Positions 1 to 8,758 of a DNA stretch of 64,000 nucleotides are shown piece after piece. The notes below the pieces were generated by a model. The model was given only the letters and a program-made list of their open reading frames with translations. It searched no databases and was not told the DNA's origin. Position 1 is the first letter of the stretch; each line of letters starts with the position of its first letter. The position numbers and the translations under genes were made by a program. This DNA comes from Bacteroidota bacterium (GTDB lineage: Bacteria > Bacteroidota > Bacteroidia > Cytophagales > Cytophagaceae). The stretch covers positions 102,651-166,650 of the forward strand of contig JAEVZS010000027.1 of NCBI GenBank assembly GCA_023392125.1, given 5' to 3'.

Positions 1-926
1 GAGCTCAGCTTGGTCAGCAATCCTATCAGAAAGAAAAAGGGAAAACCAAGCAGAAGCACCATAAAAGAAACTCCGATATCCATTATCCTTTTCAACATCT
101 GCTGCCATTGAGGGATAATTTCAGGATTTACTTCAATCAATGGTATATCCGCCAGCTGACTTACTTTTACCGTCCCCAGCAACAACTGATACATATCAGG
201 CATAATTCCGATTTTTACATTATGCCCGGCCAGACTGGTTAGTATTTCCTGTATTTTTTTGTGTTCGGAAGCTTCAATCGCGATGATAACCTGATCAATA
301 TATGTCCTTCGTATAACTTTGGTCAGGTTTGAATAGGTACCAAAACTTCTCAGACGACCTTTTAATATTTCATCATCAGGCTCGTTTACATAAAGACATC
401 CTATAAACCGGAATCCCCAGTCAGGACTTTTCATAATCTCCTCGTAAATTTCCAGGGCATTTTTATTGGCTCCGACAATAAGGGTATTAAAAACAATTCG
501 GCCCTGCCTGATCATTCTTTTCACAATGGTAATCACCATGATTCTGGCCCAGGCAGAACAGCACATCTGGATGATAAAATAACTCCCCAGAGTTTTATAA
601 TATGCTTTGTAACTGGATACTCCCTCATCGTCCAGCAATAAGGCAAAAAAGACAAGCACCACTCCGATGATATTATAGCCTACCAGACTAAACAGATCCT
701 TTACCCTGGAACGCCTGTAAATATCTTTATAAAATCCGGCCAGAAAATACAGGACTACCCAAAACAGGGCGATAACACCTGCCCCGGTAAGGGCTTTGAG
801 TTGAAATATGCTTTCCGGCTCCTCCTCAAGGATATACTTTCTGAGAGCAAAAAACAAGAGCCATGCCCCATATGCTCCAATAAAGTCAGCAATAAGAAAC
901 CAGGAAAGATGGTAGGTTTTCTTCAA
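1..926 (-). CDS. Undecaprenyl-phosphate sugar-1-phosphate transferase, partial (cut by left edge)
   Basis: Open reading frame that runs off the left edge, so its C-terminal catalytic part is missing. The translated part (about 308 residues) has four hydrophobic segments near the N-terminus, then a Rossmann-like region starting near NTLIVGANKNALEIYEEI, and just before the edge KRIMDIGVSFMVLLLGFPFF, which is how the bacterial sugar transferase domain begins. This order is that of WbaP/WcaJ-type enzymes, which transfer a sugar-1-phosphate to undecaprenyl phosphate at the inner membrane to start exopolysaccharide or O-antigen synthesis. The only available start is a TTG at 924-926, directly downstream of an in-frame stop (one ACG codon between), so TTG is probably real. 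It is divergent from pcm. The catalytic part is not visible, so the exact sugar cannot be inferred. Confidence 0.85.
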   Translation of the reverse strand, partial: MKKTYHLSWFLIADFIGAYGAWLLFFALRKYILEEEPESIFQLKALTGAGVIALFWVVLYFLAGFYKDIYRRSRVKDLFSLVGYNIIGVVLVFFALLLDDEGVSSYKAYYKTLGSYFIIQMCCSAWARIMVITIVKRMIRQGRIVFNTLIVGANKNALEIYEEIMKSPDWGFRFIGCLYVNEPDDEILKGRLRSFGTYSNLTKVIRRTYIDQVIIAIEASEHKKIQEILTSLAGHNVKIGIMPDMYQLLLGTVKVSQLADIPLIEVNPEIIPQWQQMLKRIMDIGVSFMVLLLGFPFFFLIGLLTKLS

Positions 927-1065
927 CGTTTATAAAAAGGAATTAAATTAATCCACTAATTTTGTCACTATAACGCAAATTAATCAGTTGTATCAGATAC
1001 AAAAATATTCTTTTAATAATATAATACCAGAAAAAAATTCTTACTAAAAATAAAGCAATACTCTT

Positions 1066-1713
1066 TTGGAAGACAGCTACAGACATAAAGGCATGCGCAA
1101 TCTGCTCGTCAGAAAACTGGCAGAAAAGGGTATCACAGATCAGGCAGTACTAAAAGCTATCGGCACAGTGCCCAGACACTTTTTTCTGGACCCGGCCTTT
1201 CTCGAACATGCCTATCAGGATAAGGCTTTTCCGATCGGAGAAGGACAGACCATATCGCAGCCATATACGGTAGCATTCCAGACCCAGCTACTTTCTGTAA
1301 AGCAGGGACTGAAAGTCCTTGAAATCGGTACCGGATCCGGCTATCAGTGCAGTATACTGGCGGCCATAGGCTGTCGCGTATATACCATTGAACGGATGAA
1401 ACCCTTATTCGAACAATCCAGACGACTATTGAACCAGATGGGCTATAAAGCAAATTTTTACTGCGGAGACGGTACACTGGGCTTGCCTTCTCAGGCGCCT
1501 TACGACCGGATCATTGTTACTGCGGGTGCCCCGGCTATACCGGAAAAACTCGTAGAGCAACTGAGCCCTGAAGGCATTCTCGTCATCCCGGTTGGAGATG
1601 CACAGACCCAGAAGATGCTTCGTCTGACCAAAGAATTATCAGGCCATGTTTCTATACAGGAATTCGGCAATTTTAGCTTTGTACCACTAAAAGGGCATTC
1701 GGGGTGGAATTAA
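1066..1713 (+). CDS. pcm: Protein-L-isoaspartate O-methyltransferase
   Basis: A 215-residue cytoplasmic repair enzyme that methylates L-isoaspartyl residues in damaged proteins using S-adenosylmethionine. The SAM-binding motif VLEIGTGSGYQ lies near residues 84-94, and the family signature GQTISQPY near residues 60-67 contains the conserved serine. Length is normal for the family. The start is TTG; the next in-frame ATG (residue 10) would remove the conserved N-terminal stretch DSYRHKGM, so TTG is preferred. It is followed 13 bases later by the thioesterase gene on the same strand, so the two may be co-transcribed. Confidence 0.93.
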   Translation: MEDSYRHKGMRNLLVRKLAEKGITDQAVLKAIGTVPRHFFLDPAFLEHAYQDKAFPIGEGQTISQPYTVAFQTQLLSVKQGLKVLEIGTGSGYQCSILAAIGCRVYTIERMKPLFEQSRRLLNQMGYKANFYCGDGTLGLPSQAPYDRIIVTAGAPAIPEKLVEQLSPEGILVIPVGDAQTQKMLRLTKELSGHVSIQEFGNFSFVPLKGHSGWN

Positions 1714-1726
1714 CCTTATTGTAAAA

Positions 1727-2248
1727 ATGAAAAAATACGCAAAAGACTCTCTGGCAACCATGACAGAAATGGTTCTGCCTAATGATACAAATCCGCTTCA
1801 TAATATGATGGGAGGTCGTATGATGCATCTGATGGATGTGGTAGCTGCAATAGCTGCACAAAGACATTCCAACAGCATAGTAGTCACAGCATCTGTAGAT
1901 CATGTTTCGTTCAACTCTTCCATTAAGCTGGGTAATGTAGTAACCCTCAAGGCGCAGGTGACAAGATCCTTCAACTCTTCTATGGAAGTATACATAGAAG
2001 TCTGGACAGAAAATATACCTGATAATACAAAAGAGAAATCAAATCATGCTTTTTTCACTTTTGTTGCTCTGAATCAACAGGGCAAACCGATAAGAGTACC
2101 CGAACTCGTACCTGAAACAAGCGAAGAAATCGAGCTTTTTGACGGAGCTCTGAGACGAAGACAGCTGCGTCTCATTCTGGCAGGCAAGATGCAGGCAAAA
2201 GATGCTACGGAATTGCAGCGCATATTCAATCTTTCTGACAATTCATAG
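1727..2248 (+). CDS. Acyl-CoA thioesterase, hotdog fold (YciA/BFIT-like)
   Basis: A 173-residue protein with the single hotdog domain of cytosolic acyl-CoA thioesterases, which hydrolyse acyl-CoA to free fatty acid and CoA. The segment NPLHNMMGGRMMHLMDVVA near residues 22-40 carries the family N...GG...MD pattern, with Asp37 as the likely catalytic acid. The middle region TASVDHVSFNSSIKLGNVV matches the second conserved strand set of the family. Substrate chain length cannot be inferred. It lies just downstream of pcm on the same strand and is convergent with the small membrane protein gene at 2256-2408. Confidence 0.88.
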   Translation: MKKYAKDSLATMTEMVLPNDTNPLHNMMGGRMMHLMDVVAAIAAQRHSNSIVVTASVDHVSFNSSIKLGNVVTLKAQVTRSFNSSMEVYIEVWTENIPDNTKEKSNHAFFTFVALNQQGKPIRVPELVPETSEEIELFDGALRRRQLRLILAGKMQAKDATELQRIFNLSDNS

Positions 2249-2255
2249 CTTGTTT

Positions 2256-2408
2256 TCACACACCTCTTATCACCCGAAGAAGAAACGCGATTACTGCAAG
2301 CACCAGTAAAACATGTATAATTCCGCCAACTGTATCTCCAAATCCTAAAAAGCCGATCAACCACATTACAATTAACACAATGGCTATAATATAAAGTAGA
2401 TTTCCCAT
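2256..2408 (-). CDS. Small Lmo0937-type membrane protein
   Basis: A 50-residue protein made almost entirely of two hydrophobic segments (about residues 3-20 and 27-45) joined by a Gly-rich turn, ending in LLRVIRGV. It starts MGNLLYIIAIVLIVMWLIGF, which matches the small Lmo0937-family membrane proteins common in Bacteroidota and Firmicutes. A longer frame opens at 2471, but its extra residues include a Cys-rich stretch unlike the family, so the ATG at 2408 is chosen. Family function is unknown; members are often described as stress-related, but nothing in this sequence shows that. Confidence 0.8.
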   Translation of the reverse strand: MGNLLYIIAIVLIVMWLIGFLGFGDTVGGIIHVLLVLAVIAFLLRVIRGV

Positions 2409-2537
2409 ATTAGTATATATTTGACAAACAGGGGTACAACAACACATACCCTGACTCAAATGATATAACACGGCAGATAAATTAAATGTTAAGCTATTTA
2501 CTTGAAATAATCGGGCTGTTGGTTTAATTTTATAATC

Positions 2538-3020
2538 ATGTCTGGCCTGATTTCAGCACATACAATGGAGCAAAAAGAACAATTTATCCCATTTTTGTTT
2601 GAAGAACCTGTTTATCTCATACAAAATACACAGTCCGTAACCAAACCGGTGTCTGCTCCTTCTTCTCATTTTCAAGCTTCTCCATCCGAAGATACCCAGA
2701 CACAGATAGCAAAAAAGAAACTGATTGTATTTTGTAATGAAGCCACTCCCGATGAGCTGGCATTTCTTAGCAAGATTCTGGATGCTATAAAACTCACTCC
2801 GGCAGATTACCATATTGAAACAGGCCCTCTGAGTCCGGCAATCGCCTCCGACAAGCTATTATATTTCGGCCAGCATCCACAGACAGGACCCCATGCCATG
2901 TACGAACTGCTTCAGATAGATAACCAGATAGTGCTGTCTGCAGATTCTTTAAATGTACTTCAGCATGATGTCAGCAGAAAAAAGCTGCTCTGGGCAGCTC
3001 TTCAAAAGATGTTTTCCTGA
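2538..3020 (+). CDS. Hypothetical protein, possibly DNA polymerase III psi-like
   Basis: A 160-residue protein, not confidently recognised. After a variable, Ser/Pro-rich N-terminus it has KKLIVFCNEATPDELAFLSKILDAIKL, an alpha/beta start in which a basic strand is followed by an acidic helix, then KLLYFGQHP and a C-terminal segment SADSLNVLQHDVSRKKLLWA. This layout resembles the fold shared by HolD (psi) and family-4 uracil-DNA glycosylases, but the catalytic residues of glycosylases are absent. A psi-like or structural role is therefore only an inference. A second possible start is ATG at 2565. It is convergent with the deacetylase gene, with 8 bases between them. Confidence 0.6.
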   Translation: MSGLISAHTMEQKEQFIPFLFEEPVYLIQNTQSVTKPVSAPSSHFQASPSEDTQTQIAKKKLIVFCNEATPDELAFLSKILDAIKLTPADYHIETGPLSPAIASDKLLYFGQHPQTGPHAMYELLQIDNQIVLSADSLNVLQHDVSRKKLLWAALQKMFS

Positions 3021-3028
3021 TTCTTTCC

Positions 3029-3931
3029 TTAAAAGTAGATCTTCTCTGCTACCCTGAATGTATTGCAATGAGCTTCTACAATATCCGGGAGACGGGAAGA
3101 ATAGCCACCTCCTAAATCAACCGCTACAGGAATTTTCCTTTTACTGCAAAGTTCAAACACCATACGGTCTCTCTCCCTACACCCTTCTCTGCTCAACGAT
3201 AACCAGCCGAGCTTATCACTTTTCAATACATCAACACCCGACTGGTAAAAAACAAAATCGGGCTCGAACGAATCGATAATGTCCCGCAATGCCTGTTTCA
3301 GTATGGCTAGATATTGCTCATCCTCTGTTCCCGCAGGCAACTCAATATCCAGATCCGATTGTTCTTTTTTGGAGAAAACATTTTCTGCACAATGCATACT
3401 AAATGTAAAAACTTCATTGATATTCTGAAATATCCGGGCTGTACCATTGCCCTGATGGACATCCAGATCTATAATGAGTACCCTGCCGGCAAGCTTTTCC
3501 CGAAGCAGAAAACCGGCAGCTATAGCATTGTCATTCAATAAGCAAAATCCTTCGGCTTTGTCCGGATAAGCATGATGTGTACCACCGGCAATGTTGAAGG
3601 CAACACCATACTGGCAGGCATATCGGGCAGCCATAATTGTGCCCTGCATTATACATCGCTCGCGATGAATCAACTCAGCCGTCAGTTCAAAACCGGAACG
3701 TCGCTGTTCAAGATGGGTCAGAGAGAGATTTTTTAATTTGTACCAGTATTCCGGAGTATGTACGCCAAGTATCCATTTTTCTTCAACCGGCGCAGGCTCA
3801 AAAAGATTGTCCCTGGTAATAAGACCTTCATAAAGCAATTGCTCCGCAATCAGGTCGTATTTGATCATAGGAAAACGATGGCCCTCCGGCACAGGGTAGT
3901 TATATACACCGGAATATGCAATTTTCAACAT
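3029..3931 (-). CDS. Histone deacetylase family protein (class IV/HDAC11-like)
   Basis: A 300-residue zinc-dependent deacylase of the arginase/deacetylase fold. The active-site histidine pair is visible at GGTHHAYPDKAEGFCLLND (His119-His120), the zinc ligands Asp157 and His159 in IIDLDVHQGNGT, a third Asp in VDVLKSDKLGWL, and the Gly-Gly-Gly-Tyr motif near the C-terminus (VDLGGGYS). The N-terminus, with NYPVPEGHRFPMIKY, resembles the class IV/HDAC11 group more than AcuC. Bacteria lack histones, so the natural substrate is unknown; acetylated proteins, polyamines or small molecules are possible. Confidence 0.88.
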   Translation of the reverse strand: MLKIAYSGVYNYPVPEGHRFPMIKYDLIAEQLLYEGLITRDNLFEPAPVEEKWILGVHTPEYWYKLKNLSLTHLEQRRSGFELTAELIHRERCIMQGTIMAARYACQYGVAFNIAGGTHHAYPDKAEGFCLLNDNAIAAGFLLREKLAGRVLIIDLDVHQGNGTARIFQNINEVFTFSMHCAENVFSKKEQSDLDIELPAGTEDEQYLAILKQALRDIIDSFEPDFVFYQSGVDVLKSDKLGWLSLSREGCRERDRMVFELCSKRKIPVAVDLGGGYSSRLPDIVEAHCNTFRVAEKIYF

Positions 3932-3982
3932 ACTTCTTTAATCCACCACTGTGAACTAAAGCATTTTTTTTAAATAAAGCGT

Positions 3983-4336
3983 TTAATCAGCCTTTTTTTC
4001 TGTCTTCTTCTGATTTTTATTTCTTCTCCGGGAATAAAACGTTTTTTCAGCTTCCGGACTCTTAACAGCATTTTCTCTTTTCCTGAACACTGACTTCATT
4101 TCGGGAAGCTTCGGAGATGCAGGCGATTTTTGCTTATCATCACTATCCTTATCTTTCTTCTGGCTCTCCCCGGAAAGCTGCCGGCCGGCTTCCGACTTCA
4201 GATCAGATACCACTTCTTCCCGGTTATAGTTAGAATAGTCGACAATTTTTTCCCAGATACGTTTCAACAGATTACTCATTACAGCCCTCCAGCGTTTTCC
4301 TTTCAAAACATCTTTTGCGGCAGGGTTGTTCATCAT
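3983..4336 (-). CDS. Hypothetical charged protein
   Basis: Not recognised. The likely product is about 117 residues, with a short amphipathic N-terminal part (MSNLLKRIWEKIVDYSNYN) and a long Lys/Glu/Asp/Ser-rich, low-complexity, probably disordered tail ending in repeated Lys/Arg. A longer frame begins at 4369, but that start lies inside the hairpin of the terminator of the upstream gene, so the ATGs at 4336/4333 or 4276 are more likely. No signal peptide or membrane segment is seen. Confidence 0.5.
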   Translation of the reverse strand: MMNNPAAKDVLKGKRWRAVMSNLLKRIWEKIVDYSNYNREEVVSDLKSEAGRQLSGESQKKDKDSDDKQKSPASPKLPEMKSVFRKRENAVKSPEAEKTFYSRRRNKNQKKTEKKAD

Positions 4337-4346
4337 CTGTAAACTA

Positions 4347-4381
4347 TAAAAAAACGGCTTCCCTTTCACAAAGAGAAGCCG
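4347..4381 (-). terminator. Intrinsic terminator of the 4408-4875 gene
   Basis: Inverted repeat with CGGCTT at 4355-4360 and AAGCCG at 4376-4381; inner bases also pair partly. On the minus strand the stem is followed by seven T at 4348-4354. It sits directly after the stop of the secreted protein gene and before the likely start of the next minus-strand gene. Confidence 0.75.
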
Positions 4382-4407
4382 CTGATAAATAAAAGAAACG
4401 TATTTTT

Positions 4408-4875
4408 TTAAAAAGCTTTCAATTCATTGATGGGAATATTCTCAAACTTACCGTTCGTAACAGTAATTTTTTTCTCAGCGCCCTGCCTGTTGATAAGCAC
4501 CATTTCAAAAACGCCGGAAACAATTCCTTTTTCCAGATCCAGTTTCTGAATATCTACAAATCCGTTCAGAGGCTTATATATCTTATCTGTACCTGGCTCC
4601 ACATAACGGACATATACCTCTCTGTTATTTGACTCGGAAAGGGCTATTTTTCGTTCTTCCGGATTCAGGAGTACAAAAGCTTCAAACTTATCATTGCTCA
4701 AAGACAATTGCTTGTGTCCGCCGGTAATTGTGCGATATTTTGCCTTTGCATCCTTTAAAATCATTTCTCTGCCATTAACCTTACAAACAAAAGCTCCCTG
4801 TTCCAGCGTATCTGCAGTAAATGCAGACAATATTAAAAAACACAGAACAGAAACCAGATTTACACAGTATTTCAT
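4408..4875 (-). CDS. Secreted hypothetical protein
   Basis: A 155-residue protein with a clear N-terminal signal peptide (MKYCVNLVSVLCFLILSAFTA) and a mature part rich in alternating beta-strand patterns, ending VTNGKFENIPINELKAF. No cysteine lipobox is present, so it is probably periplasmic or exported. The layout of a small beta-sandwich with the terminal motif NGKFENIPI resembles short Bacteroidota exported proteins of unknown function; no enzymatic motif is visible. Its own terminator follows at 4347-4381. Confidence 0.7.
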   Translation of the reverse strand: MKYCVNLVSVLCFLILSAFTADTLEQGAFVCKVNGREMILKDAKAKYRTITGGHKQLSLSNDKFEAFVLLNPEERKIALSESNNREVYVRYVEPGTDKIYKPLNGFVDIQKLDLEKGIVSGVFEMVLINRQGAEKKITVTNGKFENIPINELKAF

Positions 4876-4955
4876 AATTTTTTATAGCTTTTTCTGTATT
4901 AATGCGGGACTAAAATACAAATTTTCATGTTTAAAATAAATTTATTACAATTATT

Positions 4956-5828
4956 TTATCCACGAATTTCTGCCAGCTGATAAATCAGACCTTTCTCTCT
5001 CTCGGAAAGATTTTCCGGTATATCCGCTACAATTCGTGCATACAAATCACCATGCAGATCGCCCATATTATATTTTGGCATCCCCAGGTTTCTCAGTCTC
5101 AAAACCTTACCATTTTTCGTTTCGGCCGGTATATCTACCGCCACAGGCCCCTTTAATGTGGTCAGCGTCTTCTTTCCGCCCAGCATAAGCGTATACAATG
5201 GTATATGGAAATCAACATATAAATCATCACCTTTCCGGTCAAATACCGGATCAGGCTCGATCTGAACAGTAATATAAAGATCACCATTGGGGCCACCATA
5301 TACTCCCGGTCCCCCGCTCCCATTGACTTTTAATGTCTGTCCATCGGCTATTCCAGGCTTTAGACGTATGGTATACGGACGTTCATTTATCTTAAAAAGT
5401 TTACTTGTTCCGTGAAAAGCTTCCCTGAGAGTTATCGTCATATTTCCTTCATAATCGGTACCCCGGACACCACCTCTTCCGCCCTTCTTAAATCCTCCGC
5501 CAAAAAATGTCTCAAAGAAATCCGAAAAAGCTCCCCGTTGTCCGAATATGTCATGCTCTTCCTGTTCACTCTCAGCATTTGCTCTGCTCCCGGCCTCCTT
5601 GTAATATTTCCAGTTTTCTGCGTACTGATCGTATTGTCTGCGTTTTTCCTGATCGGACAATACTGTATATGCTTCATTGATTATTTTAAACTTTTCTTCC
5701 GCCTCTTTATTCCCCGGATTTTTATCCGGATGATATTTTACTGCAAGCTTTTTGAACGCTTTCTTGATCTCATCTTCGGAAGATGTTCTGGAAACTCCTA
5801 AATCCTGATAATAATCTCTGAATTGCAT
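4956..5828 (-). CDS. DnaJ-class co-chaperone, CbpA-type
   Basis: A 290-residue J-domain protein. Residues 1-70 form the J domain with the HPD motif at 33-35, which stimulates the ATPase of DnaK. A Gly/Phe-rich linker near 90-125 (FFETFFGGGFKKGGRGG) follows, then two C-terminal substrate-binding beta domains. The cysteine zinc-finger repeats of canonical DnaJ are absent, which places it with CbpA-type proteins. It probably assists DnaK in the cytoplasm. It may follow a separate transcript, as the neighbouring genes are unrelated. Confidence 0.9.
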   Translation of the reverse strand: MQFRDYYQDLGVSRTSSEDEIKKAFKKLAVKYHPDKNPGNKEAEEKFKIINEAYTVLSDQEKRRQYDQYAENWKYYKEAGSRANAESEQEEHDIFGQRGAFSDFFETFFGGGFKKGGRGGVRGTDYEGNMTITLREAFHGTSKLFKINERPYTIRLKPGIADGQTLKVNGSGGPGVYGGPNGDLYITVQIEPDPVFDRKGDDLYVDFHIPLYTLMLGGKKTLTTLKGPVAVDIPAETKNGKVLRLRNLGMPKYNMGDLHGDLYARIVADIPENLSEREKGLIYQLAEIRG

Positions 5829-5881
5829 AGTCCCCCCCTCATTATATATATATAACTCAGGTAAACAAGGTATTTGTTAGA

Positions 5882-8695
5882 TTACAAGCCAAGATTTATA
5901 ATAAACTGGAAGTTTATATTACTCCTTTCCGGTAAAAAGTTTAGCCGAAATCCTCCGTTGAAAGGTACAATATTACTGAAAACATGAAAATCATTCAGCA
6001 ATTCAAACCCGATACTCGGATAGTATACCGGCTCTACATTCGGGTTAGTGCCAATGCCCAAATCAGTATACAGATTGGTATATATTCTCTTGATGTAAAT
6101 AAAGCCGGGAATATTGAAATCCGGATAAATCAGCGGCATGGAATAGTTGAAACGAACTACTGTCATCTGTCGGTTATATAATCCTGAATATCCCCGCGGA
6201 TACGTAATCAGATTCGTATAGTCAAAACTCCCGTTTGTATAATTTCGCTGGTAGCCGGCAGAAATATTGATACCATGATTCTTTAGCAATCCGGGCAGCA
6301 GCAGTCCCCCCTGCACATACAACTGATTGTTGTACTGAAACCCTCCCCAGGGTGAATGCCGGAAACCTGTCTGCAGATATTGTCCCCATCTGGGCTGTAA
6401 CTCCAGAAGCGCTCTTTTTCTTCTGCGGGAAAGATTGAGAGAATAATAGACGGAGTTGACATTAATATCGGCTATCTCGGCTCCGCCCGGCAGATCCTGC
6501 ACAGAGATATACGAATACTGAACAGCAGGCACGACAAACTGATAGTATGCTCCTCTGGTAAAATTCAGAGGAACAGCCGCTTGAAATGTGCCAATTCTTT
6601 CCTGCCAGCGCAACTCACGCCCTGCACTGTTTACGGTTCGTCGATTGCCGACTTTACCAGCCACGGTTAGCTGAGGATACAGACCTTTGTAAACAAAGCT
6701 GGCATTCAGCGACCCGGATTCCTCATTAAGGTCATATACATAACTGATATTGGTAAATGAAGTGCTCAGATTATTCTGCGACAGCAATGTTACGGAAGGA
6801 TTTAACGAATAGGACTCCGTATTCACTGACAATGGAGACCAGCTGTGAATATTGAATAAATGCTTCCACTTCGGATAGGATTTAATTTCAAAATCTTTTG
6901 CAGACGATGAATCAAAGTAAATAGTCTGCTCCTCACCCAGCAATTCTTCATAAAGCTTAAAAGATGTATTCCTGACCTCCTTTAATTTTTCCCATTGATC
7001 CGGCAATAGTTTCATCCGGGCCATATTATACCCGTCAGCGCTGTATTCATTGTACCATAGCTCATTTTTCTCCTGGTCTACAGACGGATTAAAAGCGCCA
7101 AATCTGGAATCCGTTACTTTAAACACTTCTTTGGATAGCGTATCTACCGCATAGATATTGTCAATGCCGGACCAGATGCCGTGAAAAAGAATATAGTTTT
7201 TGTAAGCAACCGGATTGGTAATGTCATTACTTGCAGCATCAAGCACCATATTCGAATTGCCCGATCTTGTATCAAGAATCTCTAATCTTTTTCCTGTCTG
7301 ATCCAGTGAAATGTAAACAATACGATTATTGTCAACCCATTGGGGCGTCAGCAGGAAAGGATTTTCTTTCAACTGAATCCGGTTATATACCTCACCTGAC
7401 AGAATATCAATAAACGTAAGATAAAAATGATAGTCCGGCGTAGCCTCAATTGCAACAATTCTCTTTCCATCGGGAGAAATAGCCGGGACAAACAGAAAGC
7501 TTTTGCTTGTAAGCATCTTTCGCTTATTACTCACAAAATCATATACAAACAGATTGGAATAAATCCTGTTGGACCATCTTTTGTCCAACACATATTCACT
7601 CCAGGCAAGCCTGCCGGTTGCTTCATTATACGAAAAACGGCTTTGCTGGATCAGTCCGGGAAAAAACACATGCTCTTCCCGTCCATTGCTGTCTATCAGT
7701 ACAAATTCATCTATCTGTTCATAACCGGACTTAAGCGCCAGCGTTTGACTGCGACTGGTTTCAACCGGGAACAAATAATTCGTAAAAAATCTGTGAGCAG
7801 TCCTGTTTGCAGGAACATACGCATCCGGTCTGACAATCTGATCCTGGTTCTGCCAGACAGAATCCAGAGATTCCATTGCCTTCCGGTAAAACTTCCTTTT
7901 TCCCAAACCCGCATTTTTCTTCACTGTCTTATTGAATATGGTAGGAAGATAAGGCTTTCTTGCTGATTTGGTCAATGCTTCCTCCCATATTGATGTTCCA
8001 TACCACCACCTTCCCATTCCGGTCAGATAATAACCCAGATTATAATAACTCGGTACAAAGTCTTTGTAAGACCCCAGATAGGCCTTTTCATAGGAATACA
8101 TCCCTTTTTCCATAAGCTGGGTCCTAAGCGGCATGGAAAACGAAGGAAGACGCCCCCGGCCCGACTTACTCAGGGTTGTTTCTGCAATTACGGCATCTCC
8201 TTCAACAAACCAGAACGGGATATACAAGCCGAAAACCGCAGCGGTTGCCTGCTGACCAAAAATATAGTAAAGCAGCTGAGTTATCCCCTGATGCATCTTA
8301 TCAATCTGTACTACATGACGAAACTCATGTATAGCCAGCTGATCAAGCCAGTCCTGATTATATATATCCTGAGGCGGTATGGTATTAAAATTGGACCGGC
8401 TGGGAGCCCAGAGCACATTGGCATTGGCATTGCTGTTATACGTATGCAGAATGACTGTAATGGATCTCGGCTGGTGATCCAGCGTAACAGATGCGGCTGA
8501 GTACACTTTCTCCAGCGCATTTGCAAGCCGTACAGCCTGCTTCTGAAAATCCTTCGGAAAAAGGATCTGAAAGTTCTCCGTTTTAATCTCCTTCCATACA
8601 ATAGAGGCCGGATCCTGACCGGAGTCAACATACTGTGCCGGTAACGGAAAAAATACGAAAAAAAAGAAAAAAACGCCCAAAAATGCCCTTAACAT
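5882..8695 (-). CDS. Outer-membrane protein: gluzincin peptidase, beta-propeller and barrel regions
   Basis: A 937-residue exported protein in three visible parts. After a signal peptide ending near PLPAQ, a peptidase-MA-like domain carries HEFRH at residues 123-127 and VEGDA with Glu165, the typical gluzincin zinc ligands. Residues about 300-600 contain repeated TolB-like WD40/PD40 blades (for example FVPAISPDGKRIVAIEA). The last ~300 residues are beta-strand rich with aromatic strand ends and finish FQFIINLGL, typical of an outer-membrane barrel. It is likely an outer-membrane protease or a surface-antigen-like protein with a periplasmic domain; substrate unknown. The J-domain gene lies 53 bases downstream on the same strand. 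Confidence 0.75.
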   Translation of the reverse strand: MLRAFLGVFFFFFVFFPLPAQYVDSGQDPASIVWKEIKTENFQILFPKDFQKQAVRLANALEKVYSAASVTLDHQPRSITVILHTYNSNANANVLWAPSRSNFNTIPPQDIYNQDWLDQLAIHEFRHVVQIDKMHQGITQLLYYIFGQQATAAVFGLYIPFWFVEGDAVIAETTLSKSGRGRLPSFSMPLRTQLMEKGMYSYEKAYLGSYKDFVPSYYNLGYYLTGMGRWWYGTSIWEEALTKSARKPYLPTIFNKTVKKNAGLGKRKFYRKAMESLDSVWQNQDQIVRPDAYVPANRTAHRFFTNYLFPVETSRSQTLALKSGYEQIDEFVLIDSNGREEHVFFPGLIQQSRFSYNEATGRLAWSEYVLDKRWSNRIYSNLFVYDFVSNKRKMLTSKSFLFVPAISPDGKRIVAIEATPDYHFYLTFIDILSGEVYNRIQLKENPFLLTPQWVDNNRIVYISLDQTGKRLEILDTRSGNSNMVLDAASNDITNPVAYKNYILFHGIWSGIDNIYAVDTLSKEVFKVTDSRFGAFNPSVDQEKNELWYNEYSADGYNMARMKLLPDQWEKLKEVRNTSFKLYEELLGEEQTIYFDSSSAKDFEIKSYPKWKHLFNIHSWSPLSVNTESYSLNPSVTLLSQNNLSTSFTNISYVYDLNEESGSLNASFVYKGLYPQLTVAGKVGNRRTVNSAGRELRWQERIGTFQAAVPLNFTRGAYYQFVVPAVQYSYISVQDLPGGAEIADINVNSVYYSLNLSRRRKRALLELQPRWGQYLQTGFRHSPWGGFQYNNQLYVQGGLLLPGLLKNHGINISAGYQRNYTNGSFDYTNLITYPRGYSGLYNRQMTVVRFNYSMPLIYPDFNIPGFIYIKRIYTNLYTDLGIGTNPNVEPVYYPSIGFELLNDFHVFSNIVPFNGGFRLNFLPERSNINFQFIINLGL

Positions 8696-8758
8696 CAGGA
8701 TAAAAAGTTAAGCAGTTTCCGCCAGATCACTTGTAGTTGCCGTCCGGTTTTTCGGTTT

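Noticed and set aside
4337..4369. Longer start for the charged protein (ATG 4369)
   Set aside because: It lies inside the terminator hairpin of the upstream gene.
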